DNA of 59,662 nt from Melioribacter sp. (GTDB taxonomy: Bacteria; Bacteroidota; Ignavibacteria; Ignavibacteriales; Melioribacteraceae): NCBI GenBank assembly GCA_023250955.1, contig JAHEZQ010000027.1:1-59662 (forward strand), read 5' to 3'. The notes under the pieces were generated by a model that worked only from the letters and a program-made list of their open reading frames with translations, was not told where the DNA came from and made no database searches. Within the stretch, counting starts at the first letter, position 1. Every line of letters starts with the position of its first letter. Shown here piece after piece: positions 9,535 through 18,142 of this stretch. The position numbers were made by a program, and so were the translations under genes.

Positions 9535-9891
9535 ATAAGTATTATTAATAAAAAATAACCCTCTCAAAAGGATTCATGATTATTGATTCACGGGCATTAT
9601 TTCCCGATTCAATTTATCAAAAATTATGCAAAAAGTAACGGACGAATAAAATCTTTGATTCAGCTTTATTTTCTAACAATATTAAAAAATGGAGTAGGTA
9701 TACTTGGTTAAATATGAGACGTAAAATGGACTCAGTCTCATAATGAATATTGGGACTTTATTCTAATTTGCTCGGTATTATTGAATACATCCACCTTACT
9801 TTTATTGTATTTTTAAAAAAAGCTTTGAACATGGACAGCAATTGGTTGATTAGAAAAATAATATTTTGTCATTTTATTAATTGTGGATCAA
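9535..9891. other. Intergenic region with an 8-bp inverted repeat
   Basis: 357 bp between the triple-AAA gene stop and the TPR-barrel gene start. No convincing gene is present; a 63-codon plus-strand reading frame here lacks codon character and runs into the AAA gene. The one clear structure is the inverted repeat TATGAGAC (9713-9720) / GTCTCATA (9735-9742) with a 14-nt spacer. It could be an operator or, on the minus strand where TTT follows, a weak terminator. The promoter for the TPR-barrel gene should lie here, but I could not pick out its boxes. Confidence 0.45.
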
Positions 9892-12800
9892 TCAATTGTT
9901 TACATCTGCAGATGTCAATTGTGTCAATTCTTCAAGAGTAGGATTTAATATTTGAGCTAACCGAGTTTCCTGTTTTGAGATAATATCCAGAAGAATATTT
10001 CTGGCTGTACGGGCATTACCGAAATTTTTATCTCTATTTAAATAGAGTGTTTCGAATTTTTTTATCAACATAGCTTTTGCACCTTCATCAAACTGATATT
10101 TACTTGATTTAGCCATAGCATCAGCAATTGTGAAAAGTTGTTGCGGATTGTAATCTGCAAAATGAAATTTATTATTAAATCTTGAAGTAAGACCAGGATT
10201 TGCTTCAAGAAAAGTTTTCATTTCATTTGTATAACCGGCAGCAATTACAATAAACTTTCCTTTGAAATCTTCCATTCTCTTTAATAATGTATCAATTGCT
10301 TCTTGTCCAAAATCGTTTGAACCTCTGGATAATGTATAAGCCTCATCAATAAATAAGGTACCCCCTAATGCACTTGTAATAACTTGATCTGTTTTAATTG
10401 CAGTTTGCCCAGTGTAACCAGCGACAAGCTGGGCTCTATCGACCTCTACTAGATGCCCTTTTTCTAATATGCCCAATTCCTTAAATATACTACTAAGAAG
10501 TCTTGCAACTGTAGTTTTTCCTGTACCGGGATTACCTGTAAATACGGAGTGAAGTGGTTTCTGAATTACATCCAATCCTTTTTCTTTTCTAAGGTTTGCA
10601 ATCTTTAAACCGTTAACTAGATTTTGTACACCATCTTTAACTTCATCTAGACCGGTTAACCTCTTCAGTTCATCCAGATATTCATTTAATTTTTGATCGT
10701 CACCTTTAATTTTGAATGATGTAACTTTTTCTTTCGGTCCGATCTCTTCAAAATCTTCTTGGGTTAAAACGGATTTTGCTTCGGCCGTCAATTCAGATTT
10801 GTCCATGTTGATTAAACGCATCATATGTTTTTTATTTACGCTATCAAAAAGATTTCTAACAATTCTTGCATTACCGAAATTTTTGTCTCTGGACCTGTAT
10901 ATATCATTAAAATGTTTGAACAAAAGTATTTTGGATTCTTCATTTAATTTCAAGTTATTCTTCTTTGATATGGCTTCAAATATTGTCATCAACTCATCGG
11001 GATTATAATCTTCAAAAAAGAAAGTTTTTGTAAATCTTGATTTCATTCCAGGATTGCTTTCAAGAAAAGATTTCATTTCCTCGGTATATCCGGCAGCAAT
11101 ACAAATAAACTTGCCCCTATCATCTTCCATCCTTTTTAGCAGAGTATCAATAGCTTCTTGACCGAAATCTCCACCGCTGTCTTTCTTTACTAAAGTATAT
11201 GCTTCATCAATAAATAATGTTCCTCCGATAGCACTGTCTATTATGCTTTTAGTCTTTTCGGCAGTTTGGCCGACATAACTAGCAACTAATCCTTGACGGT
11301 CAGCTTCGATTAATTGTCCACTCGGTAAAATTGCAAGTGCTGAATAAATTTTACTTATAATTCTTGCAACCGTTGTTTTACCAGTACCGGGGTTACCAAA
11401 AAACAGTATATGAGATGAAAATTTATTCCTCAGATCTTCGCCAGATGATTTATAATATCTAGCAAGTTTGATTAATTCGTGGACATCATTTTTGACCAAA
11501 GAAAGACCGGTAAGTTTATTGAGTTCCTGAAGGGCTTCATTTAAAAGTTCGTCATTTATTGGGGCATCAAAATGTTTAGTATCATCTTTTGTTTGCAAAA
11601 CTTCTTTTATATCTTCTTCGGTAATTGTCATCAATTTTTCTTTTGATCTTTCATGTTTCGGTAAACTTAAATAACGTTTGCTTAGTTGTATTTTAATATC
11701 ATCATAAATTTTTCTAACAGTTCTAGCATTACCGAAATTTTTATCCCGTTTACGATATAAGTTGACTAATTCTTTTAGTAAAAACACTTCAGCAGAATTC
11801 ATTACCCTGTATTCTTCATCCTTAACCATTCCCTTAAAAATTTCCATTAGTTCTTCGGGTACGTAATCTTCAAAAATAAAATGATGCGTAAACCTGGATT
11901 TCAGGCCTGGGTTAGAGCCAAGAAAGTCATCCATTTCTTTTGGATAACCGGCAGCAATAACAAAAAATTCTCCTTTCCTATCTTCCATTCTTTTTAGAAG
12001 CACATCAATTGCTTCTTGACCAAAATCCGAGGTAGCACCTTTTTTTACAAGTGTATAAGCTTCATCTATAAAAAGAACATTACCAATAGCGCTTTCAATT
12101 ATTTTTTCAGTTTTCTGGGCTGTTTCGCCAACATACTGACCCACAAGAGAGGAACGATCAACTTCAATCACCTCTCCTTTTTCCAGAAGACCCATACCTT
12201 TGAAAATTTTGCCCATTAATCTTGCGACAGTTGTCTTTCCGGTACCAGGATTTCCTAAAAATGTTGCATGAACGGAAACTTGATCTTTAGATTTTAATCC
12301 AAGCTGTTTCCTTTCGCGCATAAACTCTAAATAATCTATCAACTCCTTAACTGTATTCTTAACATTCTTAAGTCCGGTAATTTTATCAAGCTCAGCTAAT
12401 GCATCTGCAATAGAAACTGGTTTACTTTCTTTGGATTCCTTCTTTTTATCTTCTGAAAGCCCCAATGTATTTTCTTTTATAACATTCGACTCACCAACAA
12501 TAAAATGATAATCAAAAATTCTTTCACGATTCAAAAACATGCTTACCGAAGCATTTCCTTTTTGCCAGAATTTATTTTTTTGTAAATACGAATGTTCATT
12601 AATCATCACTGCATCCCAATCAGCAGGTACTTCTAATTCAAATGTAGATTGGTCAACAATATCCTCATCAAGGTACCAAGCAACGAAGCATGAATGTTTT
12701 TTTGTCTCTTTTTGGTAGAAAAGGTTTTTTAATATTGCCTGAAGACTAATGATCGGGACTGCATCATAATTTATCTGTACTAAATTAGATTTCTGCTTTG

Positions 12801-13701
12801 CATCTTTTTCTTTATTATGATCGTATAAACTTAATGATGTTATTTCTGCAAAAGAATTAGGATGTAGTTTTAAATTATCTGACGAACTGGTAACTTCTAA
12901 TTTCGGTTCGACAGAGATTTTTGCTTCCTTTTTCTGATGATATTTATTTATCAAATCTTTTATCACAGCAATCTTTTCGTTATCCTTAAACGCATCTTGC
13001 ATCTTTTCAATTTTATTCTCGACAGCTACATATTGATTTAACTTCAACATTGATTCCAATTCCAGAAAGAGTACTGAATTGTTCTTTAATACAAATTCTT
13101 CTTTCTTCGCAAGTTCTTTTGCTATCAATAATGAAAACCAATATTCCTTTTCTTTGAAAGCTGCCTCGGCAGAATTACAATATTTATTGAATTTGTTCTC
13201 GTCGAGATTTGCTAAATCATTTTTGAATTCACTTAAAGTGCTAAAATATTTTCTTAATGATTTCCATTCAGGGTTAGCATTGTTGTCAATCATAAGAGAT
13301 AATTCAAAAAACTTTCCGGCTTTATCAGATTCACCAATACTTGCAAGAGATTTAGATTTGTTAAGATAAGTCCAAGCTAAGAGTTCTTTCTGTTTACCTT
13401 CAGTCATATTAAAATCATAAATAGATGCTTCAAAATTCGAGAGCCGCATCTGAAGGTAACCGCGATACATTCTAGTAAGTATAGAATCGTTTTGTAATTT
13501 AGATGATAACTCAGTATAGTACATAGCCTTCGGAGTATCTCCATTTTCCAAACATGCCCAAGCGTAGCAAATAGCTGCTTCACTGCTTTCGGGTCGGTGT
13601 TGAATTAATTCCTCGGCAATGGGAAGCGCCATTCTAGCGCGTCCTTTGTGAAGGTGTTCGAAAGCTTCTTGCTGTTTTTGATTTAGATCTTTCTGTTCCA
13701 T
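9892..13701 (-). CDS. Triple CbbX/SpoVK-like AAA+ ATPase with N-terminal TPR region
   Basis: 1269 residues. Residues about 1-260 are TPR-like helices; about 290-410 is a beta-rich segment of unknown type. Three complete CbbX/SpoVK-type AAA+ modules follow, each starting with a Lxxl-TGLxxVKxxV lead-in. Their Walker A motifs (GNPGTGKTT) are at residues 483, 769 and 1056, a repeat of about 286 residues. Each has Walker B (LFIDEAYTL), a pore-loop-like Y-V/T-G-E/Q-T-A, DFGQEAID, and a sensor/arginine-finger region ending SRF. All three sites look catalytically intact. Known relatives (CbbX rubisco activase, SpoVK, EccA) have one or two such domains and remodel protein complexes. Last gene of an eight-gene operon, starting 3 nt after the 85-aa gene. 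The target is unknown; a link to the SiaBC switch is inferred from position. Confidence 0.9.
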   Translation of the reverse strand: MEQKDLNQKQQEAFEHLHKGRARMALPIAEELIQHRPESSEAAICYAWACLENGDTPKAMYYTELSSKLQNDSILTRMYRGYLQMRLSNFEASIYDFNMTEGKQKELLAWTYLNKSKSLASIGESDKAGKFFELSLMIDNNANPEWKSLRKYFSTLSEFKNDLANLDENKFNKYCNSAEAAFKEKEYWFSLLIAKELAKKEEFVLKNNSVLFLELESMLKLNQYVAVENKIEKMQDAFKDNEKIAVIKDLINKYHQKKEAKISVEPKLEVTSSSDNLKLHPNSFAEITSLSLYDHNKEKDAKQKSNLVQINYDAVPIISLQAILKNLFYQKETKKHSCFVAWYLDEDIVDQSTFELEVPADWDAVMINEHSYLQKNKFWQKGNASVSMFLNRERIFDYHFIVGESNVIKENTLGLSEDKKKESKESKPVSIADALAELDKITGLKNVKNTVKELIDYLEFMRERKQLGLKSKDQVSVHATFLGNPGTGKTTVARLMGKIFKGMGLLEKGEVIEVDRSSLVGQYVGETAQKTEKIIESAIGNVLFIDEAYTLVKKGATSDFGQEAIDVLLKRMEDRKGEFFVIAAGYPKEMDDFLGSNPGLKSRFTHHFIFEDYVPEELMEIFKGMVKDEEYRVMNSAEVFLLKELVNLYRKRDKNFGNARTVRKIYDDIKIQLSKRYLSLPKHERSKEKLMTITEEDIKEVLQTKDDTKHFDAPINDELLNEALQELNKLTGLSLVKNDVHELIKLARYYKSSGEDLRNKFSSHILFFGNPGTGKTTVARIISKIYSALAILPSGQLIEADRQGLVASYVGQTAEKTKSIIDSAIGGTLFIDEAYTLVKKDSGGDFGQEAIDTLLKRMEDDRGKFICIAAGYTEEMKSFLESNPGMKSRFTKTFFFEDYNPDELMTIFEAISKKNNLKLNEESKILLFKHFNDIYRSRDKNFGNARIVRNLFDSVNKKHMMRLINMDKSELTAEAKSVLTQEDFEEIGPKEKVTSFKIKGDDQKLNEYLDELKRLTGLDEVKDGVQNLVNGLKIANLRKEKGLDVIQKPLHSVFTGNPGTGKTTVARLLSSIFKELGILEKGHLVEVDRAQLVAGYTGQTAIKTDQVITSALGGTLFIDEAYTLSRGSNDFGQEAIDTLLKRMEDFKGKFIVIAAGYTNEMKTFLEANPGLTSRFNNKFHFADYNPQQLFTIADAMAKSSKYQFDEGAKAMLIKKFETLYLNRDKNFGNARTARNILLDIISKQETRLAQILNPTLEELTQLTSADVNN

Positions 13702-13704
13702 TTT

Positions 13705-13962
13705 TTATTCAAGGCTTCTTAGTGTATCCATTAATTCTTTGTACTTCATTAATTTTTTTTGTGCTTTATCTCCAAGCCGTGCAATTCTTACTGAAGTCTT
13801 CAATAGATTTTCAAAACTTTCAGCTAATTGCATATAAGCGATCATCATAGCTTGTGCCGGCATGTTTTGATTTGCTTTTACCTGATTTGCTTTTTCAAGT
13901 ACGGCAAAGAATTCCGTAAAGATTTGTTCGGTTTCATCCAATTTCTGATTTTGCTCTGACAT
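13705..13962 (-). CDS. Small helical protein between siaC-like and triple-AAA genes
   Basis: 85 residues with no recognised family. Start supported by AGGGA 5-6 nt before ATG 13962. Predicted almost entirely alpha-helical. The C-terminal half (SFENLLKTSVRIARLG, then DKAQKKLMKYKELM) has the look of the signalling-helix segment that often precedes GGDEF or PP2C domains (a pattern like R-x-x-R-x-x-D-x-x-Q-x-x-L). In Pseudomonas, SiaC acts by binding SiaD directly. This free-standing helix could therefore be the SiaC partner or an adaptor to the AAA+ protein, but that is inference. It is 7 nt from the SiaC-like gene and 3 nt from the AAA gene, so co-translation is very likely. Confidence 0.75.
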   Translation of the reverse strand: MSEQNQKLDETEQIFTEFFAVLEKANQVKANQNMPAQAMMIAYMQLAESFENLLKTSVRIARLGDKAQKKLMKYKELMDTLRSLE

Positions 13963-13969
13963 TTGTCCC

Positions 13970-14344
13970 TCACTTCATAATTAAATTAAATGGAAAATTT
14001 ATATCTTCTTTCAATTCTTGACCCATTTCTAAAATGTCTTCATCATTTTCATCATAATACCATTTCAGTTCAACCTCAGCACCTGCATTATGATATGATT
14101 GCAGTCTATCGGCAATATCGGAAATAAATTTGATTGAACTCGAATTAAGATAGTCAAACTTGAGATTGAGAGTAACCTTACCTGTTACCTCAAGCATATA
14201 TTTTATAAGCCAGTCGGTCACTGGTTTAAAAAAATCACTTGTGTTTTCAGGAAAGGATGATCCTTCCAGTACACACTCACCTGAAGAAGCATTAAAATTA
14301 ACACCCAACGTACTTTTGGTTTTTGCTAAAATTAGATTATCCAT
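13970..14344 (-). CDS. siaC: SiaC-family (DUF1987) regulatory phosphoprotein
   Basis: 124 residues, matching the DUF1987/SiaC family in length and layout: an N-terminal strand with TLGVNFNASSGECVLEG (typical opening of the family), S-F-P-E-N, then a long helix and the central strand LNLKFDYLNSSSIKF. The NSSSxK stretch (residues 67-72) lies where SiaC is phosphorylated on a hydroxyl residue in Pseudomonas (T68 in my recollection), so S68-S70 are the likely phosphoacceptors. In the known system a kinase (SiaB) phosphorylates SiaC, a PP2C phosphatase (SiaA) reverses it, and unphosphorylated SiaC activates a diguanylate cyclase. Here it overlaps the SiaB-like gene by 8 bp, while no cyclase is nearby. 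Cytoplasmic. Confidence 0.88.
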   Translation of the reverse strand: MDNLILAKTKSTLGVNFNASSGECVLEGSSFPENTSDFFKPVTDWLIKYMLEVTGKVTLNLKFDYLNSSSIKFISDIADRLQSYHNAGAEVELKWYYDENDEDILEMGQELKEDINFPFNLIMK

Positions 14345-14870
14345 TTTGTACTCCTACATTAATTACAACTTTCATATTTAGTTTTATTAAGTTATTAGTT
14401 TTTTCAAAATTGATTGCGATCGGATTTTTTGTCTTACGGATTATTTCGATAAAGCCGATACCGCCGCCTTTGCTATCAAACTCTTGGTCCGATCGAAGTT
14501 TTTCTTTATACAACCCCTTTAACTCATCTGCGTTAAGAGAGTTTAATTTATTAATTTTTTCCGTGATCTTATCTTGCTGTTCCTCGGATATCAGATTTGT
14601 AGTAAGGATTTCAAAAGTATTTTCAGTTAGAATTACTTTTATTGAGCCATAACCAAATTCTTTTGAATCTTCCATAAGACGTTTTTCAGCTGAGTAAAAA
14701 CCGACATTCTGAATCATTTCGTTTACACAAAAAAAGAACAATTTAAAAACTTTGTGTTCAACGAAGCTTATTAAATCCTTTTCAAATTTTTCGTTTATAT
14801 CAAGAAGGTACTGATGTGAAAAAACACCTTCATACTCGTAAAAATATTTGTATGTACTCAGTTCAGCCAA
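14337..14870 (-). CDS. siaB: SiaB-family protein kinase (GHKL-type, DUF6272)
   Basis: 177 residues. GHKL-like ATP-binding features: an N box with N50-E-M-I-Q-N55 in a helix, and a glycine-rich lid at 133-140 (SKGGGIGF). Length and position before the SiaC gene fit the SiaB family, which phosphorylates SiaC on Ser/Thr in a SpoIIAB-like manner. The start appears to be TTG at 14870, preceded by AGAGAA; there is no usable ATG before residue 52, which would remove the N-terminal core. The stop region overlaps the next gene by 8 bp, indicating translational coupling. 16 nt after the PP2C gene. A low-efficiency TTG start could set kinase level relative to phosphatase. Confidence 0.85.
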   Translation of the reverse strand: MAELSTYKYFYEYEGVFSHQYLLDINEKFEKDLISFVEHKVFKLFFFCVNEMIQNVGFYSAEKRLMEDSKEFGYGSIKVILTENTFEILTTNLISEEQQDKITEKINKLNSLNADELKGLYKEKLRSDQEFDSKGGGIGFIEIIRKTKNPIAINFEKTNNLIKLNMKVVINVGVQNG

Positions 14871-14886
14871 ATTAATTCTCTTAGTA

Positions 14887-16065
14887 TTAAAGATTTATAC
14901 CTATTAAAGAAATATCATCTCTCTGAACTTCATTTCCTTGATGTGATTTCAATTCAGAAATAATAGTACTGTATTTTTCTTTACAGCTATTTGAGTTTAT
15001 TTTATTTAACAACTCCTTAAACCGTTTTGAACCAAATTTCAATCCCTCGCTATTATTTTGATCTATGATACCATCAGTAAATAAATAAAACGAAAAACCG
15101 TCGTCATATTTTATCGTATTTGTTTTATAGTTAATCTGTTTTCTTTTATCTCCGATTGATTTTCTATCGCCATGAATATCAACGAATTGATTATTGTAAA
15201 AATAATAAAACGGTCGGTAGGCGCCTGCGTATGAAATTGTTTTGCTCTTTTCATCAATTACACACAAAGCTAAGTCCATTCCATCAAAGGTCTCTTGATT
15301 AATATCCTTATTTAATTCCGTTATAATACCGGCATTAAGCATATCCAAGATATTTCCAGGATCCAGAATTTTTTTATATGTGATTATTTCATTGAGTAAA
15401 GTATTACCGATCATCGACATCAATGATCCCGGCACACCATGGCCAGTACAATCCACTACAGCAATTATTTTTTTATTTTCAATGTTTTGTGCCCAATAGA
15501 AATCACCGCTTACTATATCTTTCGGCTTAAAGATTAAAAAATGATTTGGAAACATTTTTAAGAGAGTTTCTTCGGCAGGTAAAATTGCGCTTTGAATTTT
15601 TTTAGCATAGTTGATACTGTCCGTTATGTATTTATTTATATTAGTCAATTCGGCATTTTGAATCTGAAGTTTTTCTCTTGCGGTGAGCAAATCCAATTGA
15701 TTTTTTACTCTTGCAAGAACTACCGGCGGACTGATTGGTTTTGGGATAAAATCTACAGCGCCTAATTCAAGTCCTTTCGTTTCATCTTCTACTTCAGATT
15801 TAGCAGTGATGAAAATAACAGGAATATCTTTTGTTTCAGGATTTTCTTTAAGTCTTTTACAAACTTCAAAGCCATCCATTTCAGGCATCATTACGTCAAG
15901 CAGAATTAAATCAGGTTTGTTAGATCCGAAGGCAATTTTTAAAGCTTTTTCACCATTGAGCGCAACCTGTCTTTTGTAATCTGAAAGTATTGAACCTAAT
16001 ATTTCTACATTTTCAGTTGCATCATCAACAATTAAAATTTTTCTGTTTAGTATGTTCTCAATCAT
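14887..16065 (-). CDS. Response regulator with PP2C/SpoIIE-type phosphatase output (SiaA-like role)
   Basis: 392 residues. REC domain at 1-125 with acidic pair D14-D15 and phosphoacceptor D57 (LLDVMMPEMDG), then a coiled linker (about 130-170), then a SpoIIE/PP2C domain to the C terminus. Metal-binding motifs are intact: VSGDFYW and AVVDCTGHGVPGSLMS, plus FTDGIIDQ near the end. Expected to dephosphorylate a Ser/Thr-phosphorylated partner, most plausibly the SiaC-like protein two genes on. Pseudomonas SiaA is a membrane protein with a HAMP domain; here the sensor is replaced by REC, so phosphatase activity is probably set by the operon's histidine kinase. Gaps of 19 and 16 nt to neighbours. 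Confidence 0.93.
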   Translation of the reverse strand: MIENILNRKILIVDDATENVEILGSILSDYKRQVALNGEKALKIAFGSNKPDLILLDVMMPEMDGFEVCKRLKENPETKDIPVIFITAKSEVEDETKGLELGAVDFIPKPISPPVVLARVKNQLDLLTAREKLQIQNAELTNINKYITDSINYAKKIQSAILPAEETLLKMFPNHFLIFKPKDIVSGDFYWAQNIENKKIIAVVDCTGHGVPGSLMSMIGNTLLNEIITYKKILDPGNILDMLNAGIITELNKDINQETFDGMDLALCVIDEKSKTISYAGAYRPFYYFYNNQFVDIHGDRKSIGDKRKQINYKTNTIKYDDGFSFYLFTDGIIDQNNSEGLKFGSKRFKELLNKINSNSCKEKYSTIISELKSHQGNEVQRDDISLIGINL

Positions 16066-16084
16066 ATTTGACCAGTTAGATTTT

Positions 16085-16465
16085 TTATTTATTAAGAATT
16101 TTATTCACTAAATTAATAACTATATCAGCCTCAAAAGGTTTGCGGATATAATCCTCTGCGCCAATTTCAAATCCCTGAACAAAACTTTCAGCATCGGATT
16201 TACCTGTAATAAAAACTACAGGAATATTTTGAATAAGGGGATTAGCTTTAATTCTTTTTGCTACTTCAAATCCATCTATACCGGGCATCATAACATCAAG
16301 AAGAATTAAATCAATGTTGGGATTTAACTCAAGAATTTTTAAAGCTTTCTCGCCATTGAGAGCAACCTTCACTTTATATTTTGAAAGTAGTTCGCCAAGA
16401 ATGGATAGATTCTCCGGAGCATCATCAACGACTAATATTGTTTTGGGTGATATAGAAGTGCTCAT
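16085..16465 (-). CDS. Single-domain response regulator
   Basis: 126 residues, a stand-alone REC domain. Acidic pair D14-D15, phosphoacceptor D57 (LILLDVMMPGIDG), conserved threonine in VVFITGKS and lysine in YIRKPF. No output domain, so it probably acts by protein contact or as a phosphate shuttle or sink. It is closely similar to the N-terminal REC domains of both flanking genes (shared DDxxEN-x-x-ILGxxLxxYK and VALNGxKAL pattern), pointing to local duplication. Good AGAGGAAAT ribosome-binding site before ATG 16465. Sits in the middle of the signalling operon, with gaps of 45 and 19 nt. Confidence 0.92.
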   Translation of the reverse strand: MSTSISPKTILVVDDAPENLSILGELLSKYKVKVALNGEKALKILELNPNIDLILLDVMMPGIDGFEVAKRIKANPLIQNIPVVFITGKSDAESFVQGFEIGAEDYIRKPFEADIVINLVNKILNK

Positions 16466-16510
16466 TTTATTTCCTCTAAATTTTATAAATTCAAAATAGT
16501 GAAGATAGAA

Positions 16511-18118
16511 TTAAATCACCTCATAAAGTAAATCAATCAGTTCCTCTTTACTGCATGGTTTTGGGAGATAATGAGTGCATCCTTCATTAAGAAAATTTTC
16601 CTTGTCTCCTTCAAGAGCAAATGCAGTGTAAGCAATTATAGGAACATCTTTATAGCGCACATCTTTTTTGATTTCTTTTGTTACTTCTATTCCGGAAAGA
16701 CCTTGTCCAAGATTTATATCCATTAATATAGCAGAATATAAATTGGACTTGGTAAGTTTAATTGCATCATCTCCATTTTCAGCAACATCTACATCTCCAA
16801 AATCAGCTAGGTACAATTTTGCAATTTTTATGTTTGTTATTTCATCTTCAACAAGAAGGAGCTTAGGTTTCCACTCTTTGTTTTTTTCGAATACAATATT
16901 GCCAGTTTTGACCGCCGTTAAAATTGTTTTTTCCATTTCAATTTTTTCTTCAAGCTTTGTTCTTACAGGAAATTTAACTGTAAAAGTTGAGCCAATTTTC
17001 AGTTCACTGACTAATTCTATTTTGCCGCGCATAATTTCAACATATTTTTTTACGAGAGATAAACCTAAACCGACACCTTGAAAATTTCTTTTGACCCCCT
17101 CATCAACTTGACGAAATTCTTCGAAAATTAATTGATGCTTTTCTTTCGGAATACCCTGGCCGTTATCAGAAACTTTCATACAGTTATAACTAACTTCTTG
17201 AATTTTATCTTGAAAGATCTCGACGCAAATTTTTCCTTTATTACTGTATTTAATTGCATTACTAACAAGATTATTAAAAACTATTTCAAACATAATTTCG
17301 TCAAGTTTCACATTGAGTTTTGAAAATTCTGTCTTGAAATTAAGTTCAAGGCTTTTCGCATTAGCATTAAACTCATGTCCTTTTAATAAATTTTTTACTT
17401 TCTCTATGATTTCAAATTCATTGTAATGAGCTTTCATCTTGCCTGATTCAATCTTGGATAAATTCAAAACTGAATCGAGCGTATCTTTTAGACGGTGCCC
17501 CGACTCATTTATTGTTTTTGCAAAATCTTTTAGTGTTTCATCCTCTAATTCATTTACTAACACTTCTGAGAATCCTAGAATTCCAGTCATAGGTGTTCTT
17601 AATTCATGACTCATTAGTGCTAGGAAGTGGGATTTTACTCTGCTTGATTCTTCCGCTTTATCTTTTGCTTCGATTAATGCCACAGTTCTTTCTTCAACTT
17701 TTTGTTCTAATTCATTGTTAATATTTTTTAATCTATTTTGAAGGGAGCTGAGAGTTAAGTGAGTATTGATTCTTGATTTTACTTCTTCAATCTGAAATGG
17801 TTTGGTAATATAATCTACTGCCCCTAATTCAAATCCCTTTACCTTATCCGTTACTTCATTCAAAGCAGAAATAAAAATTATGGGTATGTCTTTAGTTGAG
17901 CTATTTTCTTTCAATTGTCTGCAAACCTCGTAACCATCCATCTCAGGCATCATTATATCAAGAAGTATCAAGTCGGGCTTAGGATCAGAAAACGCAATAG
18001 AAAGGGCTTTTGCGCCATTTAAGGCAACTTTAACTTTGTATTCTAATAGATACTCGCCAAGTATTGTGAGGTTTTCAGGAGTATCATCAACCAGCAGAAT
18101 CATTTTGTCTGAAAGCAA
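16511..18118 (-). CDS. Hybrid histidine kinase, REC-HisKA-HATPase-REC
   Basis: 535 residues, no membrane segment. N-terminal REC (1-120) with D54 phosphoacceptor, coiled linker (LEQKVEERTVALIEAKDKAEESSRV in two overlapping parts), HisKA with MSHELRTP H-box near 168, HATPase with KVSDNGQGIP and GVGLGLSLVKKYV boxes, and a C-terminal REC (about 415-535) with LMDINLG phosphoacceptor. Start: TTG at 18118 has an AAGGAAG ribosome-binding site at good spacing, whereas ATG 18103 has none, so TTG is preferred. Follows the hemerythrin gene by 24 nt. Likely phosphorylates its own RECs, the lone REC and perhaps the REC-PP2C protein, making it the probable input to the SiaBC-like switch. The direct sensory partner is unknown. 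Confidence 0.92.
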   Translation of the reverse strand: MLSDKMILLVDDTPENLTILGEYLLEYKVKVALNGAKALSIAFSDPKPDLILLDIMMPEMDGYEVCRQLKENSSTKDIPIIFISALNEVTDKVKGFELGAVDYITKPFQIEEVKSRINTHLTLSSLQNRLKNINNELEQKVEERTVALIEAKDKAEESSRVKSHFLALMSHELRTPMTGILGFSEVLVNELEDETLKDFAKTINESGHRLKDTLDSVLNLSKIESGKMKAHYNEFEIIEKVKNLLKGHEFNANAKSLELNFKTEFSKLNVKLDEIMFEIVFNNLVSNAIKYSNKGKICVEIFQDKIQEVSYNCMKVSDNGQGIPKEKHQLIFEEFRQVDEGVKRNFQGVGLGLSLVKKYVEIMRGKIELVSELKIGSTFTVKFPVRTKLEEKIEMEKTILTAVKTGNIVFEKNKEWKPKLLLVEDEITNIKIAKLYLADFGDVDVAENGDDAIKLTKSNLYSAILMDINLGQGLSGIEVTKEIKKDVRYKDVPIIAYTAFALEGDKENFLNEGCTHYLPKPCSKEELIDLLYEVI

Positions 18119-18142
18119 AATATTCTTCCTTACAGTTTATTT

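Noticed and set aside
9750-9941. 63-codon plus-strand reading frame between the AAA+ and TPR-barrel genes
   Set aside because: It overlaps the end of the AAA+ gene, has no ribosome-binding site and no recognisable composition or motif.
9892-13701. Triple AAA+ protein as rubisco activase or a type VII secretion ATPase
   Set aside because: No rubisco or Esx/Ecc genes are in the window; the CbbX resemblance is only at domain level.
13705-13962. Small protein as a toxin-antitoxin component
   Set aside because: No toxin partner is present. Spacing and sequence fit a signalling-helix protein of the operon better.
14887-16065. REC-PP2C protein as a c-di-GMP enzyme
   Set aside because: The output domain carries PP2C metal-binding motifs (SGDFYW, DCTGHG) and no GGDEF, EAL or HD-GYP signature.
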